The notes beneath the pieces were generated by a model. It did not search any database. It was not told where the DNA came from and worked only from the letters and a program-made list of their open reading frames with translations. From Clostridium bowmanii (GTDB lineage: Bacteria > Bacillota > Clostridia > Clostridiales > Clostridiaceae), in contig NZ_JAHLDL010000019.1 in assembly GCF_018861315.1 (NCBI RefSeq), positions 1-64,000 of the forward strand: a stretch of 64,000 bases of DNA. Reading direction: 5' to 3'. Position 1 is the first letter of the stretch, and the number at the start of each line of letters is the position of its first letter. Shown here piece after piece: positions 35,633 to 43,149 of this stretch. The position numbers and the translations under genes are program-made.

Positions 35633-36763
35633 GTGAATGGAGTTGATATTATAGATATTACTATAACATCTAAAATTCAAATATATCCAACAAATGAACA
35701 GATAGAAATTTTAAATTCTACCATGTTTCAAATAAAAAAAGCATTAAATTACATTTCTAAATATGCCTTTGGTAATAACTGTCTTAATCAAAGTAAAATT
35801 AATACTGATACTTATTATTATCTAAGAGAAACATATGGTTTAAAATCTCAAATGTCTCAAAGTTGTATGAAAACTGTTATTGCTAAATACAAAACCAATA
35901 AATCCAATAGACATGATTTTAATTTAGTACAGTTTAAAAAATTAGAATATGACCTTGTTTGGAATAGAGATTATTCTTTAAATAAAGACTTATTCTCTAT
36001 TAACAGCCTTGAAGGTAGACTTAAAATATCTTACCAAACTAAAAGTATGGAAAAGTATTTTGATGGTTCTTATAGTTTTGGTACTGCTAAATTGATATAT
36101 AAATTTAATAAATATTTCTTGCATATTCCAATGACTAAAGATTACATTCAAACCACTCCTTTTGAAGTTAATAAAATTGTAGGTATCGACCTCGGTATAA
36201 ACTTTTTAGCAACTACTTATGATAGTTATGGTAAAACTGTATTTTACAATGGTAGACACATAAAAGCTAAAAGAGGTCATTACAAAATTTTAAGAAAACA
36301 ACTACAAGAATGTGGTAGTAAATCTGCAAAACGTAGAATTAAATCTACTGGTTCAAGAGAAAACCGTTGGATGAGTGACATAAATCACTCTATCACTAAG
36401 GCACTCGTTGACAAGTACGGAGCAAATACATTGTTTGTACTTGAAGATTTAACTAACGTTAGAACTGCTACCGAAAAAGTAAATATTAATAACAGGTATG
36501 TTTCTGTATCTTGGACCTTCTATCATTTTAGACAATTACTTGAATATAAAGCTAAAATTAACAACTCACTAGTTATAGTAGTTAATCCCGCATATACAAG
36601 CCAAACTTGTCCTAAATGTGGGCATATAGAGAAAGCTAATAGAGATAAAAAGAACCATATCTTTAAGTGTAAAAATTGCAACTATCAATCTAATGATGAT
36701 AGAATCGGTGCAATAAATCTTTGGAATAAAGGTATAGAATATATTGAATCCCAAAGAGTATAG
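35633..36763 (+). CDS. tnpB: TnpB, RNA-guided endonuclease of an IS200/IS605 (tnpA-less) element
   Basis: 376 residues, full length. TnpB cuts DNA next to a short target motif guided by an RNA from the element's right end, helping the element persist. The RuvC active site is complete: D186 in KIVGIDLGINF, E271 in LFVLEDLTNVR and D356 in SNDDRIGAINLW. The zinc finger is C326-x2-C329 and C346-x2-C349 (TCPKCGH, KCKNCNY). The GTG at 35633 gives the longest frame; GGAG at 35639 suggests initiation may be slightly further in. No tnpA accompanies it, so it would need a transposase in trans. It is unrelated in detail to the tnpB remnant at the window's left edge. Confidence 0.92.
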   Translation: MNGVDIIDITITSKIQIYPTNEQIEILNSTMFQIKKALNYISKYAFGNNCLNQSKINTDTYYYLRETYGLKSQMSQSCMKTVIAKYKTNKSNRHDFNLVQFKKLEYDLVWNRDYSLNKDLFSINSLEGRLKISYQTKSMEKYFDGSYSFGTAKLIYKFNKYFLHIPMTKDYIQTTPFEVNKIVGIDLGINFLATTYDSYGKTVFYNGRHIKAKRGHYKILRKQLQECGSKSAKRRIKSTGSRENRWMSDINHSITKALVDKYGANTLFVLEDLTNVRTATEKVNINNRYVSVSWTFYHFRQLLEYKAKINNSLVIVVNPAYTSQTCPKCGHIEKANRDKKNHIFKCKNCNYQSNDDRIGAINLWNKGIEYIESQRV

Positions 36764-36900
36764 TGAGTAAACTTGCTATATTACGGTGGTGTCAATCACC
36801 GTATCGTAACCTACGTTTGAGATGGGAGAATTAATGCTAGTCGTTAGTACCATGTGTAGTAGAGTTACAAGCCCCCACCTCTTAGGTGGTGGGTAATTGA
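36764..36900 (+). ncRNA. Probable omega-RNA scaffold and right end of the TnpB element
   Basis: The stretch after the tnpB stop is richer in GC and structure than its surroundings. It ends with a hairpin, ccacct (36874-36879) with aggtgg (36883-36888), followed by TGGGTAATTGAC, a typical IS605-family right end. In characterised TnpB systems the guide RNA overlaps the 3' end of tnpB and the right end, and its targeting part is the flanking DNA, here starting at about 36901. The 5' boundary inside tnpB is not known. An earlier hairpin, acggtg (36783-36788) with caccgt (36795-36800), belongs to the same region. Confidence 0.6.
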
Positions 36901-36995
36901 CCCCCTCCTAGTTCATATTATTACGCACTTTAATAATAATATATGAGAAGTACTCTCTAATTAAAACTGTTTTTCAATTTTAATTTAAACACAAT

Positions 36996-37195
36996 AAAAA
37001 AAAGAGTATATATTACTACTAATGCATTCATTTCGCTAAGAACTGCTAATTTTATTTTAAATTATGCTGCTAAAAAACATAAACTCGCTTTGCTCAAACA
37101 TATGTTTTTCTTAACGCAGCACAATTTAAAATAAAATAAGAAGTTCTAAAGCTTATTCAAATGCATTATACGTAATATATACTCTTTTTACGCGT
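36996..37195. repeat. Full copy C of the palindromic MITE-like repeat
   Basis: aaaaagagtatatatta (about 36999-37015) mirrors taatatatactcttttt (37173-37189). The A-T pair of copies A and B is a G-C pair here, changed on both arms. The inner arms (tgcattcatttcgctaagaa, attttatttt) and the centre (aaaaacataaactcgctt) match the other copies. It lies between the TnpB element and the end of the flagellar operon, so it could stop transcription coming from flgG. Bases 36901-36995 hold nothing else I can support. Confidence 0.85.
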
Positions 37196-37262
37196 ATAAA
37201 AGAATCAGTAGTGCCATCCCCACGTGGCAAGTGTAATTTCAATATCTTTCCTGAAAATCTAT

Positions 37263-38060
37263 TTATTTGCGCAAATTATTAGCCATTTGCCACATTTCAT
37301 CAGCAGTTTTAAGAGTAGATGAACTAAGTTGAAAAGCTCTTTGGGTTATAATCATATCTGTCATTTCTGAGGCAATATCAACATTGGATTGTTCTAAAAA
37401 TCCCTGTTTAATAGAATAATCAGTGCTATCTATAACCTGAACACCAGGTTTTGGCATGTACAAACTGTCGCCAACAGAAATCATTGAATTATCACCTATA
37501 ACATTTGCAATTTTAACTTTTCCCACCTGCTGTTCTACATTATTTTGTTTAAAAGTTACTATGCCACTTTCATCTATAGTGAAATTATTTCTATTAAATT
37601 TATAACTCCCATTTACTGTATTAATATTCTTTCCTTGATTATCAACTATAGATAACCTATTTCCCTTTTGGTCAACTATAGTGCCACTTGAATCTGTGAG
37701 AAAATTACCAGCTCTTGTATAAGCCTTGCTATTATCTGGCTGAGTAACCTCAAAATAGCCTGTACCATCTATAGCTAAATCTGTTAAAAGGTTTGTAGAT
37801 ACAAGGTCGCCTTGCATATTGTCTCTTGTCCATTCTCCAACCCTTACTCCAGTACCATTTTGTAGTACTGCTTTACCAGTAATACCTTCAGATACTGGAT
37901 ATCCCTTTCTATCAAGTGACTCATAAAGTAAATCTTTGAAATTCGTACTAACTTTTTTATACCCATTGGTATTTACATTTGCTATATTATTGGATATAGC
38001 ATCTAATTTTTCTTGCTGCGCCATCATAGAGCTTTTACTATTCCATATAAGTCTTAACAT
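37263..38060 (-). CDS. flgG: Flagellar hook-basal body rod protein, FlgG/FlhP-like
   Basis: 265 residues. N-terminal rod motif MMAQQEKLDAISNNIANVNT and NGYKKV; middle motif DLAIDGTGYFEV; C-terminal motif LEQSNVDIASEMTDMIITQR and AFQLSS. These heptad-rich ends form the coiled-coil wall of the rod. FlgG builds the distal rod. In Bacillus the comparable pair FlhO/FlhP has the same size, so the exact rod position is uncertain. It is the last gene of the flagellar operon, with 25 bases after flgF and GGGAGGGG upstream of its ATG. Confidence 0.85.
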   Translation of the reverse strand: MLRLIWNSKSSMMAQQEKLDAISNNIANVNTNGYKKVSTNFKDLLYESLDRKGYPVSEGITGKAVLQNGTGVRVGEWTRDNMQGDLVSTNLLTDLAIDGTGYFEVTQPDNSKAYTRAGNFLTDSSGTIVDQKGNRLSIVDNQGKNINTVNGSYKFNRNNFTIDESGIVTFKQNNVEQQVGKVKIANVIGDNSMISVGDSLYMPKPGVQVIDSTDYSIKQGFLEQSNVDIASEMTDMIITQRAFQLSSSTLKTADEMWQMANNLRK

Positions 38061-38085
38061 TCTAGCTACCCCTCCCTCATTACAA

Positions 38086-38868
38086 CTATCTTACTGTACC
38101 AACTTCATTAACAGCTTTTCCTAAGGTTTCATCCATGGCCTGTAGTACCTTTTGATTACTTTCAAAATTCCTCATAATTGTCATCATCTCTACCATTTCA
38201 TTTGCAACATTAACATTAGACTTTTCTAGTGTGTTTTGTTTAACAGTAATATTCTGATTTTGGATTGGATTTGCTGCTTCAAACAAATTGTCTCCAACCT
38301 TTTTAAGTGTCTTGTAATCTGCAAAGTCCACGGTATTAAATTTATGTGTATTATCACCATTAACTGAGATATTTCCACTTTTATCAACTTGAAGTTTACC
38401 ATCACCTACAAAAAGAGGTTCAATGGCATTTGTTCCCTTATTTTTACATAACACCTTATCTCCGCTGTCTGTTACTAAATAACCCTGTCCGTCAACATGA
38501 TAGTTACCACTTCTGGTATAATAATTTTTATTATCAATACCATTATCCCTTTGCACTGTAAAAAATCCCTTTCCTTCAATTGCAAAATCTGTGGCTTTAT
38601 CCGTAGTTTGAAGAACTCCCTCAGAAAAGTATGTGTTTAAATCATCAATTTGACTTCCCATACTCAAGGAACCAATAACATTTTTAGTATTTACTCCATT
38701 TACCATTTTGTCGTAGTTTTGTATCAAAACATCATCAAATTTTTTAATAGAAAGACTATCACTTTTAAATCCAATAGTACTAGCATTTGCTAAATTATTG
38801 CTGACCATGCTTTGTTTAGCTTCACCAGTTATGAGTCCTGTAACTGCTGTGTAAAGACCTCTAATCAT
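38086..38868 (-). CDS. flgF: Flagellar hook-basal body rod protein, FlgF/FlhO-like
   Basis: 260 residues with the same plan as its neighbour: MIRGLYTAVTGLITGEAKQS and SNNLANASTIGFK at the start, TDFAIEGKGFFTV in the middle and LEKSNVNVANEMVEMMTIMR at the end. It should form part of the rod outside the membrane. Its ATG overlaps the stop codon of the small ORF upstream (ATGA), so the two are translationally coupled. FlgF is the more likely identity because it precedes flgG and resembles it, but FlhO is the alternative. Confidence 0.83.
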   Translation of the reverse strand: MIRGLYTAVTGLITGEAKQSMVSNNLANASTIGFKSDSLSIKKFDDVLIQNYDKMVNGVNTKNVIGSLSMGSQIDDLNTYFSEGVLQTTDKATDFAIEGKGFFTVQRDNGIDNKNYYTRSGNYHVDGQGYLVTDSGDKVLCKNKGTNAIEPLFVGDGKLQVDKSGNISVNGDNTHKFNTVDFADYKTLKKVGDNLFEAANPIQNQNITVKQNTLEKSNVNVANEMVEMMTIMRNFESNQKVLQAMDETLGKAVNEVGTVR

Positions 38869-39092
38869 TTTCCCACTTCCTTATTATTAATAATTGGCAT
38901 TTCATCAGGGTAACGCATACCATATCCTCTAGCCTTTATTTCAACCTTGCCTTTACTCATTTCATAATTAATCTTGGTACCAGTTAATAGAATACAAGAT
39001 AAAATTAGGCCTATCCCTATTCCAATCAAAAGTTTTCTATCACTTAGAAAGTCTATTAAATTTTTTATCTTATGTATAAGTCCTTTATTAAT
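38865..39092 (-). CDS. Small anchored protein in the flagellar operon, apparent ATT start
   Basis: 75 codons ending in TGA at 38865-38867, which overlaps the flgF ATG. There is no ATG, GTG or TTG at a sensible place: the open frame begins after the DUF6115 gene's GGGGGAGG (about 39097-39104), and the first good codon, 4 bases on, is ATT at 39090-39092. The protein would read (M)NKGLIHKIKNLIDFLSDRK, one membrane helix (LLIGIGIGLILSCILL), then a short outside tail with KARGYGMRYPDEMP. The tail motif (RGYGMRYP) resembles short clostridial proteins near flagellar genes. The call rests on the coupling, the ribosome site and the helix. Confidence 0.55.
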   Translation of the reverse strand: MNKGLIHKIKNLIDFLSDRKLLIGIGIGLILSCILLTGTKINYEMSKGKVEIKARGYGMRYPDEMPIINNKEVGK

Positions 39093-39586
39093 AGTACCTC
39101 CCCCTTACCTAAATGCATTATTTTTGATATTTCATCTACTGATGACCCCTCACTAAATAATCTTTTTATTTCATCAACCTTTTCACTATTGTTTTTATTA
39201 TTATCGGTGGTGGTGTTGTTGTCGTATACTTCCTCTATAATAAATTGTTCTTTATTTTCATCATGAAATTTGTCGCTATCTTCTATATCGTTTGCTTTCT
39301 GTAAATATGAAGTGATTTTTTTAATTTCCCCACCCTTTAGGGCATCATTCACTTTATTTAAACTATTATTTTTATTTATAATTTCTTTAATCTCAACTAA
39401 TTCACTTTGAAGCTCTAAAATACTTTCAGAAAACTCTCTTTTGAGTTCTCCTATTTTTATGTCATACTCCGTAGTATCTTCTAAGGCATCTCCCAGCACT
39501 CCCTTAAAGGACTTGCTCTGCTTTTTTATAGATAAGACATTTAAAATTATAAGAATTAATCCAACAAAAATTAATAACCCAGTCAT
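39065..39586 (-). CDS. DUF6115 protein, SwrB/YlxL-like by position and layout
   Basis: 173 residues from ATG 39584-39586, which has GGAG 8 bases upstream; an in-frame GTG at 39595 overlaps that site. One N-terminal membrane helix (about 2-19), a coiled coil (about 45-85) and a C-terminal small helix-turn-helix-like segment (VDEISKIMHLGKGEVLLIKD). DUF6115 covers such proteins. It directly follows sigD, as swrB (ylxL) does in Bacillus, where SwrB promotes flagellar assembly. The shared position and topology suggest, but do not prove, the same role. Confidence 0.75.
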   Translation of the reverse strand: MTGLLIFVGLILIILNVLSIKKQSKSFKGVLGDALEDTTEYDIKIGELKREFSESILELQSELVEIKEIINKNNSLNKVNDALKGGEIKKITSYLQKANDIEDSDKFHDENKEQFIIEEVYDNNTTTDNNKNNSEKVDEIKRLFSEGSSVDEISKIMHLGKGEVLLIKDLYIR

Positions 39587-39610
39587 ATAACCCACTCCAA
39601 ATTTTATATT

Positions 39611-40339
39611 TCATATTTCATATTTCAATTTTACTAGGGCTTTTCTTAGATTTACAAGTGCTCGGCTATGAAGCTGACAAACCCTGGATTCAGATACATT
39701 CAAAATACTTCCTATTTCCTTTAATGTAAGACCTTCATAATAATATAGTGTTAAAACCATTTTATCCTTATCCTTGAGATTCTCAAGTCCTAGTGATAAA
39801 TATTCAATTTGTTCTTTTTCTTCCAATGCTTTTTCGGGGCTTGGACTCTTATCATCTTTAATGGTACCACTAAGTGGCATTTCATCTTCTTCAGAAAATA
39901 TTAAATCTTCCATGGAAACTACAGATATGTAATTTATATTGTTCTCAATGTCAGCTACCTCATTAATAGTAATACCTAATTCCTTTGCAATCTCATGGTT
40001 TGTAGGCTCTCTATAGAGAAGTTTCTGTAACCTTTCAATAGCTGCATTGTAACTATTAAGCTTGTCCATAGCACCTTTAGAGATGGGACTGTTCTTACGA
40101 AGCTCATCAATCATGGCCCCTTTTATTCTTATAGACGCATAACTTGAAAACTTCATACCTTTTGTTTCATCAAATTTTCCTAGTGCATCCATAAGGCCTA
40201 GCATGCCATAACTAATCAAATCTTCATATTGAACATATTTTGTTTTTCCAATTATTACTCTAGATGCAATATATTTGACTAAGGGTATATTGCTTTTAAC
40301 AATTTGCTCTCTCACATCAACCACACTGGCTATGGACAT
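39611..40339 (-). CDS. sigD: Flagellar sigma factor SigD/FliA (sigma-28)
   Basis: 242 residues with regions sigma2 (YEDLISYGMLGLMDALGKFD, the core-binding and -10 region), sigma3 and sigma4 (LTLKEIGSILNVSESRVCQL near the end, -35 recognition). It directs RNA polymerase to late flagellar and chemotaxis genes. Two promoters with its consensus occur at the right end of the window, in front of flagellin and a chemoreceptor. No anti-sigma gene (flgM) is in this window. It follows the PilZ gene by 12 bases and is placed late in the operon. Confidence 0.95.
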   Translation of the reverse strand: MSIASVVDVREQIVKSNIPLVKYIASRVIIGKTKYVQYEDLISYGMLGLMDALGKFDETKGMKFSSYASIRIKGAMIDELRKNSPISKGAMDKLNSYNAAIERLQKLLYREPTNHEIAKELGITINEVADIENNINYISVVSMEDLIFSEEDEMPLSGTIKDDKSPSPEKALEEKEQIEYLSLGLENLKDKDKMVLTLYYYEGLTLKEIGSILNVSESRVCQLHSRALVNLRKALVKLKYEI

Positions 40340-40351
40340 ATAACCGCCTCC

Positions 40352-40996
40352 CTAAATTTTTTTCATCTGTTCTCTCATAAGTTGAAATGTATATTTAATA
40401 ATTCTTTCTCTTGTTGGGCTATCTACGAATTCAAAGCTAAGTCCGCAAACAAATCTACCTTCGTCATCCTTTTGAATTCTCTTAGCTTGTCCCACTATAA
40501 TTATATCTTCCTCATTAACCACTAAATCCAGCAAAATAAAATCATTCATTTTAATTTCTTCTGAAACTCTGACCTTCATTCCACCACCACTTAAATCAAC
40601 TAATACTGCCCTTAAAAATTCACTCTTTTCTATAGTCTTTGGATTAATATTTGGTTGATTCTTAAGATTCTTATATTTAGTAGCTTTTAAAAGTGGTACT
40701 CTAACATATTTTCTTCTCTGAATCTTTATTATTTCCTTGGGTTTTGAGATAAGTAAGATAGGTATATTTTCAAATTTACGTCCTATAACTGAAGACTTAA
40801 ATTTATAAAGATTTTCTTCTTCATAATAAATTATATCCATAATTGTTCCCTTTGATAATGGAACATACTGGCCTGCATTAATTGGTATACTAATTGCTAT
40901 ATATTCCTCTGTTAAATCCTGAATGTTTGTATTATAATATTTTTCATCAACTAATATTTCCAATTTTTTATTTATGGCAAAATCGACTTTGACCAT
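40352..40996 (-). CDS. PilZ-domain flagellar brake protein (YcgR/YpfA type)
   Basis: 214 residues. The N-terminal YcgR-like beta domain (1-90) is followed by a PilZ domain with both c-di-GMP motifs: RRKYVR (94-99) and DLSGGGM (134-140). On binding c-di-GMP, such proteins slow flagellar rotation by contacting the motor. Its position between flhG and sigD in the flagellar operon supports this role. Both binding motifs are intact, so the protein should sense c-di-GMP. Confidence 0.9.
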   Translation of the reverse strand: MVKVDFAINKKLEILVDEKYYNTNIQDLTEEYIAISIPINAGQYVPLSKGTIMDIIYYEEENLYKFKSSVIGRKFENIPILLISKPKEIIKIQRRKYVRVPLLKATKYKNLKNQPNINPKTIEKSEFLRAVLVDLSGGGMKVRVSEEIKMNDFILLDLVVNEEDIIIVGQAKRIQKDDEGRFVCGLSFEFVDSPTRERIIKYTFQLMREQMKKI

Positions 40997-41008
40997 TACC
41001 CCAACCCC

Positions 41009-41872
41009 TTATGAAAAAATACTAAATATTTTCTTAAATAATCCTTCTATTCCCATCCCACTCTTTTTATCATTCATGCCCTCAATTTTTCTTGCAATAC
41101 TTATAATATCTTGGGCTGCCTCTGAACTTGGATAACTTATAATTACTGGCTTCTGAGCTCTTACTGCATAGGATAATTTTTTATCTTCACCAATATTGCC
41201 TAAGTATTCTAGTTCCATCCCAAGAAATTTAATATTAGCATTATTAAATTTTTTAAAGGTCATATTAGCTTCATTATTATCTAATGACCTATTTACTATT
41301 ACCTTTGCAGAATTTTTTATATTAAAATGTTTAACAGCCTTAAGCAGACTATAGGCATCCGTTAGTGAAGTTGGTTCTGGTGTTGTTACTATTATTAGAT
41401 CTTCACAACAAGCAATAAATCCCAAAACACTTTTATTTACACCAGCCCCAGTATCCATTATTATGTAATCTAGCCCTGTTAATGCCGTAAGCTTATTTAA
41501 AAAATTATCTCTTTGAGTTTGAGTTAAATCTTCAACTTTTGTAAGGGCTGAGCCACCTGGAAGAAGTTTCACTCCAAAAGGTCCATTTATTACAACTTCT
41601 TCAATCTCTTTTCCATTACTTATAACATCAAATACACTATACCTGGAAGAGCAGCCCATTATAATATCATCATTTCCCATTCCTATATCCGCATCAAAAA
41701 TCATAACTTTTCTACCCATCTTTTGAAGTGCTATAGATAAATTTACCACTATATTACTTTTTCCAACTCCACCTTTACCAGATGTAACCGTTATAATCCT
41801 AGGTATGCTCTGTACTTCATTATCAACACTTTTCAGGGCCATCTGCCTTAGCCTTTGCGCTTGATCTAGCAT
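41009..41872 (-). CDS. flhG: MinD/ParA-like flagellar number regulator FlhG (YlxH)
   Basis: 287 residues. N-terminal DQAQRLRQMA helix (FlhF-activating element), deviant Walker A SGKGGVGKSN (31-40), DTGAG (about 140) and a C-terminal membrane-targeting amphipathic helix (IEGLFKKIFSIF). FlhG stimulates FlhF's GTPase and limits the number of flagella. It overlaps the end of flhF by 7 bases, so the two are coupled. The product is cytosolic and membrane-associated. Confidence 0.93.
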   Translation of the reverse strand: MLDQAQRLRQMALKSVDNEVQSIPRIITVTSGKGGVGKSNIVVNLSIALQKMGRKVMIFDADIGMGNDDIIMGCSSRYSVFDVISNGKEIEEVVINGPFGVKLLPGGSALTKVEDLTQTQRDNFLNKLTALTGLDYIIMDTGAGVNKSVLGFIACCEDLIIVTTPEPTSLTDAYSLLKAVKHFNIKNSAKVIVNRSLDNNEANMTFKKFNNANIKFLGMELEYLGNIGEDKKLSYAVRAQKPVIISYPSSEAAQDIISIARKIEGMNDKKSGMGIEGLFKKIFSIFS

Positions 41873-43149
41873 ATGGTATCCTCTCCTAATATAAGGCTAA
41901 CAAGTTGATCCTTAGATAACTCTTTAAGATCATCAGGTACATTTTGGCCAGTTGTTACAAAACTTAGGGGTATCTTAGCAGTTTCTAATATATTAAGAAT
42001 AGACCCATAAGTGGAAGTTTCGTCTAATTTAGTTACTATTATACTATTATAATGCAAAATCTGATATCCTTCAATAATAGATTTAATATCTTTATTCTTT
42101 GTTGTAGAACTTAGTACTAAATTGATGTTTTTTGTATCTGCCTTTTCCACAAAGGTTCGGAGTTCTGAGATTTGCATTTTATTTTTACTACTTCTTCCCG
42201 TGGTATCAATAAGTACCACCTCACACTCACTCATGCATTGTATAGCCTCATCCATATCCTTCATATTGTATACTACTTTAAAAGGTATGTTCATAATATC
42301 TGCGTAAGTTTTAAGCTGCTCAACTGCTCCAATTCTATAAGTATCTACTGTAATTAAGCCTACACTTTTTCTTTCGATTAGAGCGAGCCTTCCTGCAAGT
42401 TTTGCTATGGTAGTAGTTTTTCCTACACCCGTTGGACCCACTAAAACTATTCTCCCTTTCAAATTGGGAATAGTCACAGGCATCATTTCATTCAATACAA
42501 TTTTCAATTTCTCATATTCTGAGGCATCAATTTCATTAACATCTCTATCCTTATCTTGCTCTTCAGTAGCTTGGACTTCATTATTTCCCAGGGAGTAATT
42601 TTTCATTTTCACCATTATATTATGAATATTTTCACTATCAACATCATTGTCTTCTAATAATTTTTCTATATTACTTTTACTATTATTATCATTATTACTA
42701 TTATTGCCACCCCTATTGTGAGTGGAGAGTTCATTTATCATGATTTTCATTTCTTTCATTTCAGTTATTAAATCTACTGGGTAATTATTATTGTCACTGC
42801 TCGTATACGCCTTCTCACTATGTACTACCTTATTTTGCTTTTGAGAATCCTGCAGGCTATGTACTTCCTTTTCTTGCTTTTGAGATTCCCTAGGGTAAGG
42901 TTTAATTGCGTCTTGCTGCTGCACAACTTTTGTAAGAGCCTCTATGCTTTCTTTGATATTATCATCTTGTGGATTTATTTCATTTTCAACTGCAGCAGTG
43001 ACTTCAATAATTTTGTTTGAAAATAAACCTTTTATTCCTGGTTTTCTTATTTTTCTCTGACTTATAATTACAGCTTCTAAGCCTAATTCATATCTTATCC
43101 TCGTCATGGCTTCGTTCATGCTACTCACAACATATCGTTTTATAATCAT
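41866..43149 (-). CDS. flhF: Flagellar biosynthesis SRP-like GTPase FlhF
   Basis: 427 residues. An N-terminal basic B domain (MIIKRYVVSSMNEAM), a long variable linker (about 70-200) with short repeats (ESQKQEKEVHS / DSQKQNKVVHS) and runs of asparagine, then the NG domain with G1 LVGPTGVGKTTT (about 231-242), VDTYRIGAVEQL, DTTGRSSKN and TKLDETSTYG. FlhF places the first flagellar components at the membrane. Its ATG overlaps the flhA stop (TAATG). The linker repeats are tandem and low in complexity. Confidence 0.95.
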   Translation of the reverse strand: MIIKRYVVSSMNEAMTRIRYELGLEAVIISQRKIRKPGIKGLFSNKIIEVTAAVENEINPQDDNIKESIEALTKVVQQQDAIKPYPRESQKQEKEVHSLQDSQKQNKVVHSEKAYTSSDNNNYPVDLITEMKEMKIMINELSTHNRGGNNSNNDNNSKSNIEKLLEDNDVDSENIHNIMVKMKNYSLGNNEVQATEEQDKDRDVNEIDASEYEKLKIVLNEMMPVTIPNLKGRIVLVGPTGVGKTTTIAKLAGRLALIERKSVGLITVDTYRIGAVEQLKTYADIMNIPFKVVYNMKDMDEAIQCMSECEVVLIDTTGRSSKNKMQISELRTFVEKADTKNINLVLSSTTKNKDIKSIIEGYQILHYNSIIVTKLDETSTYGSILNILETAKIPLSFVTTGQNVPDDLKELSKDQLVSLILGEDTIC

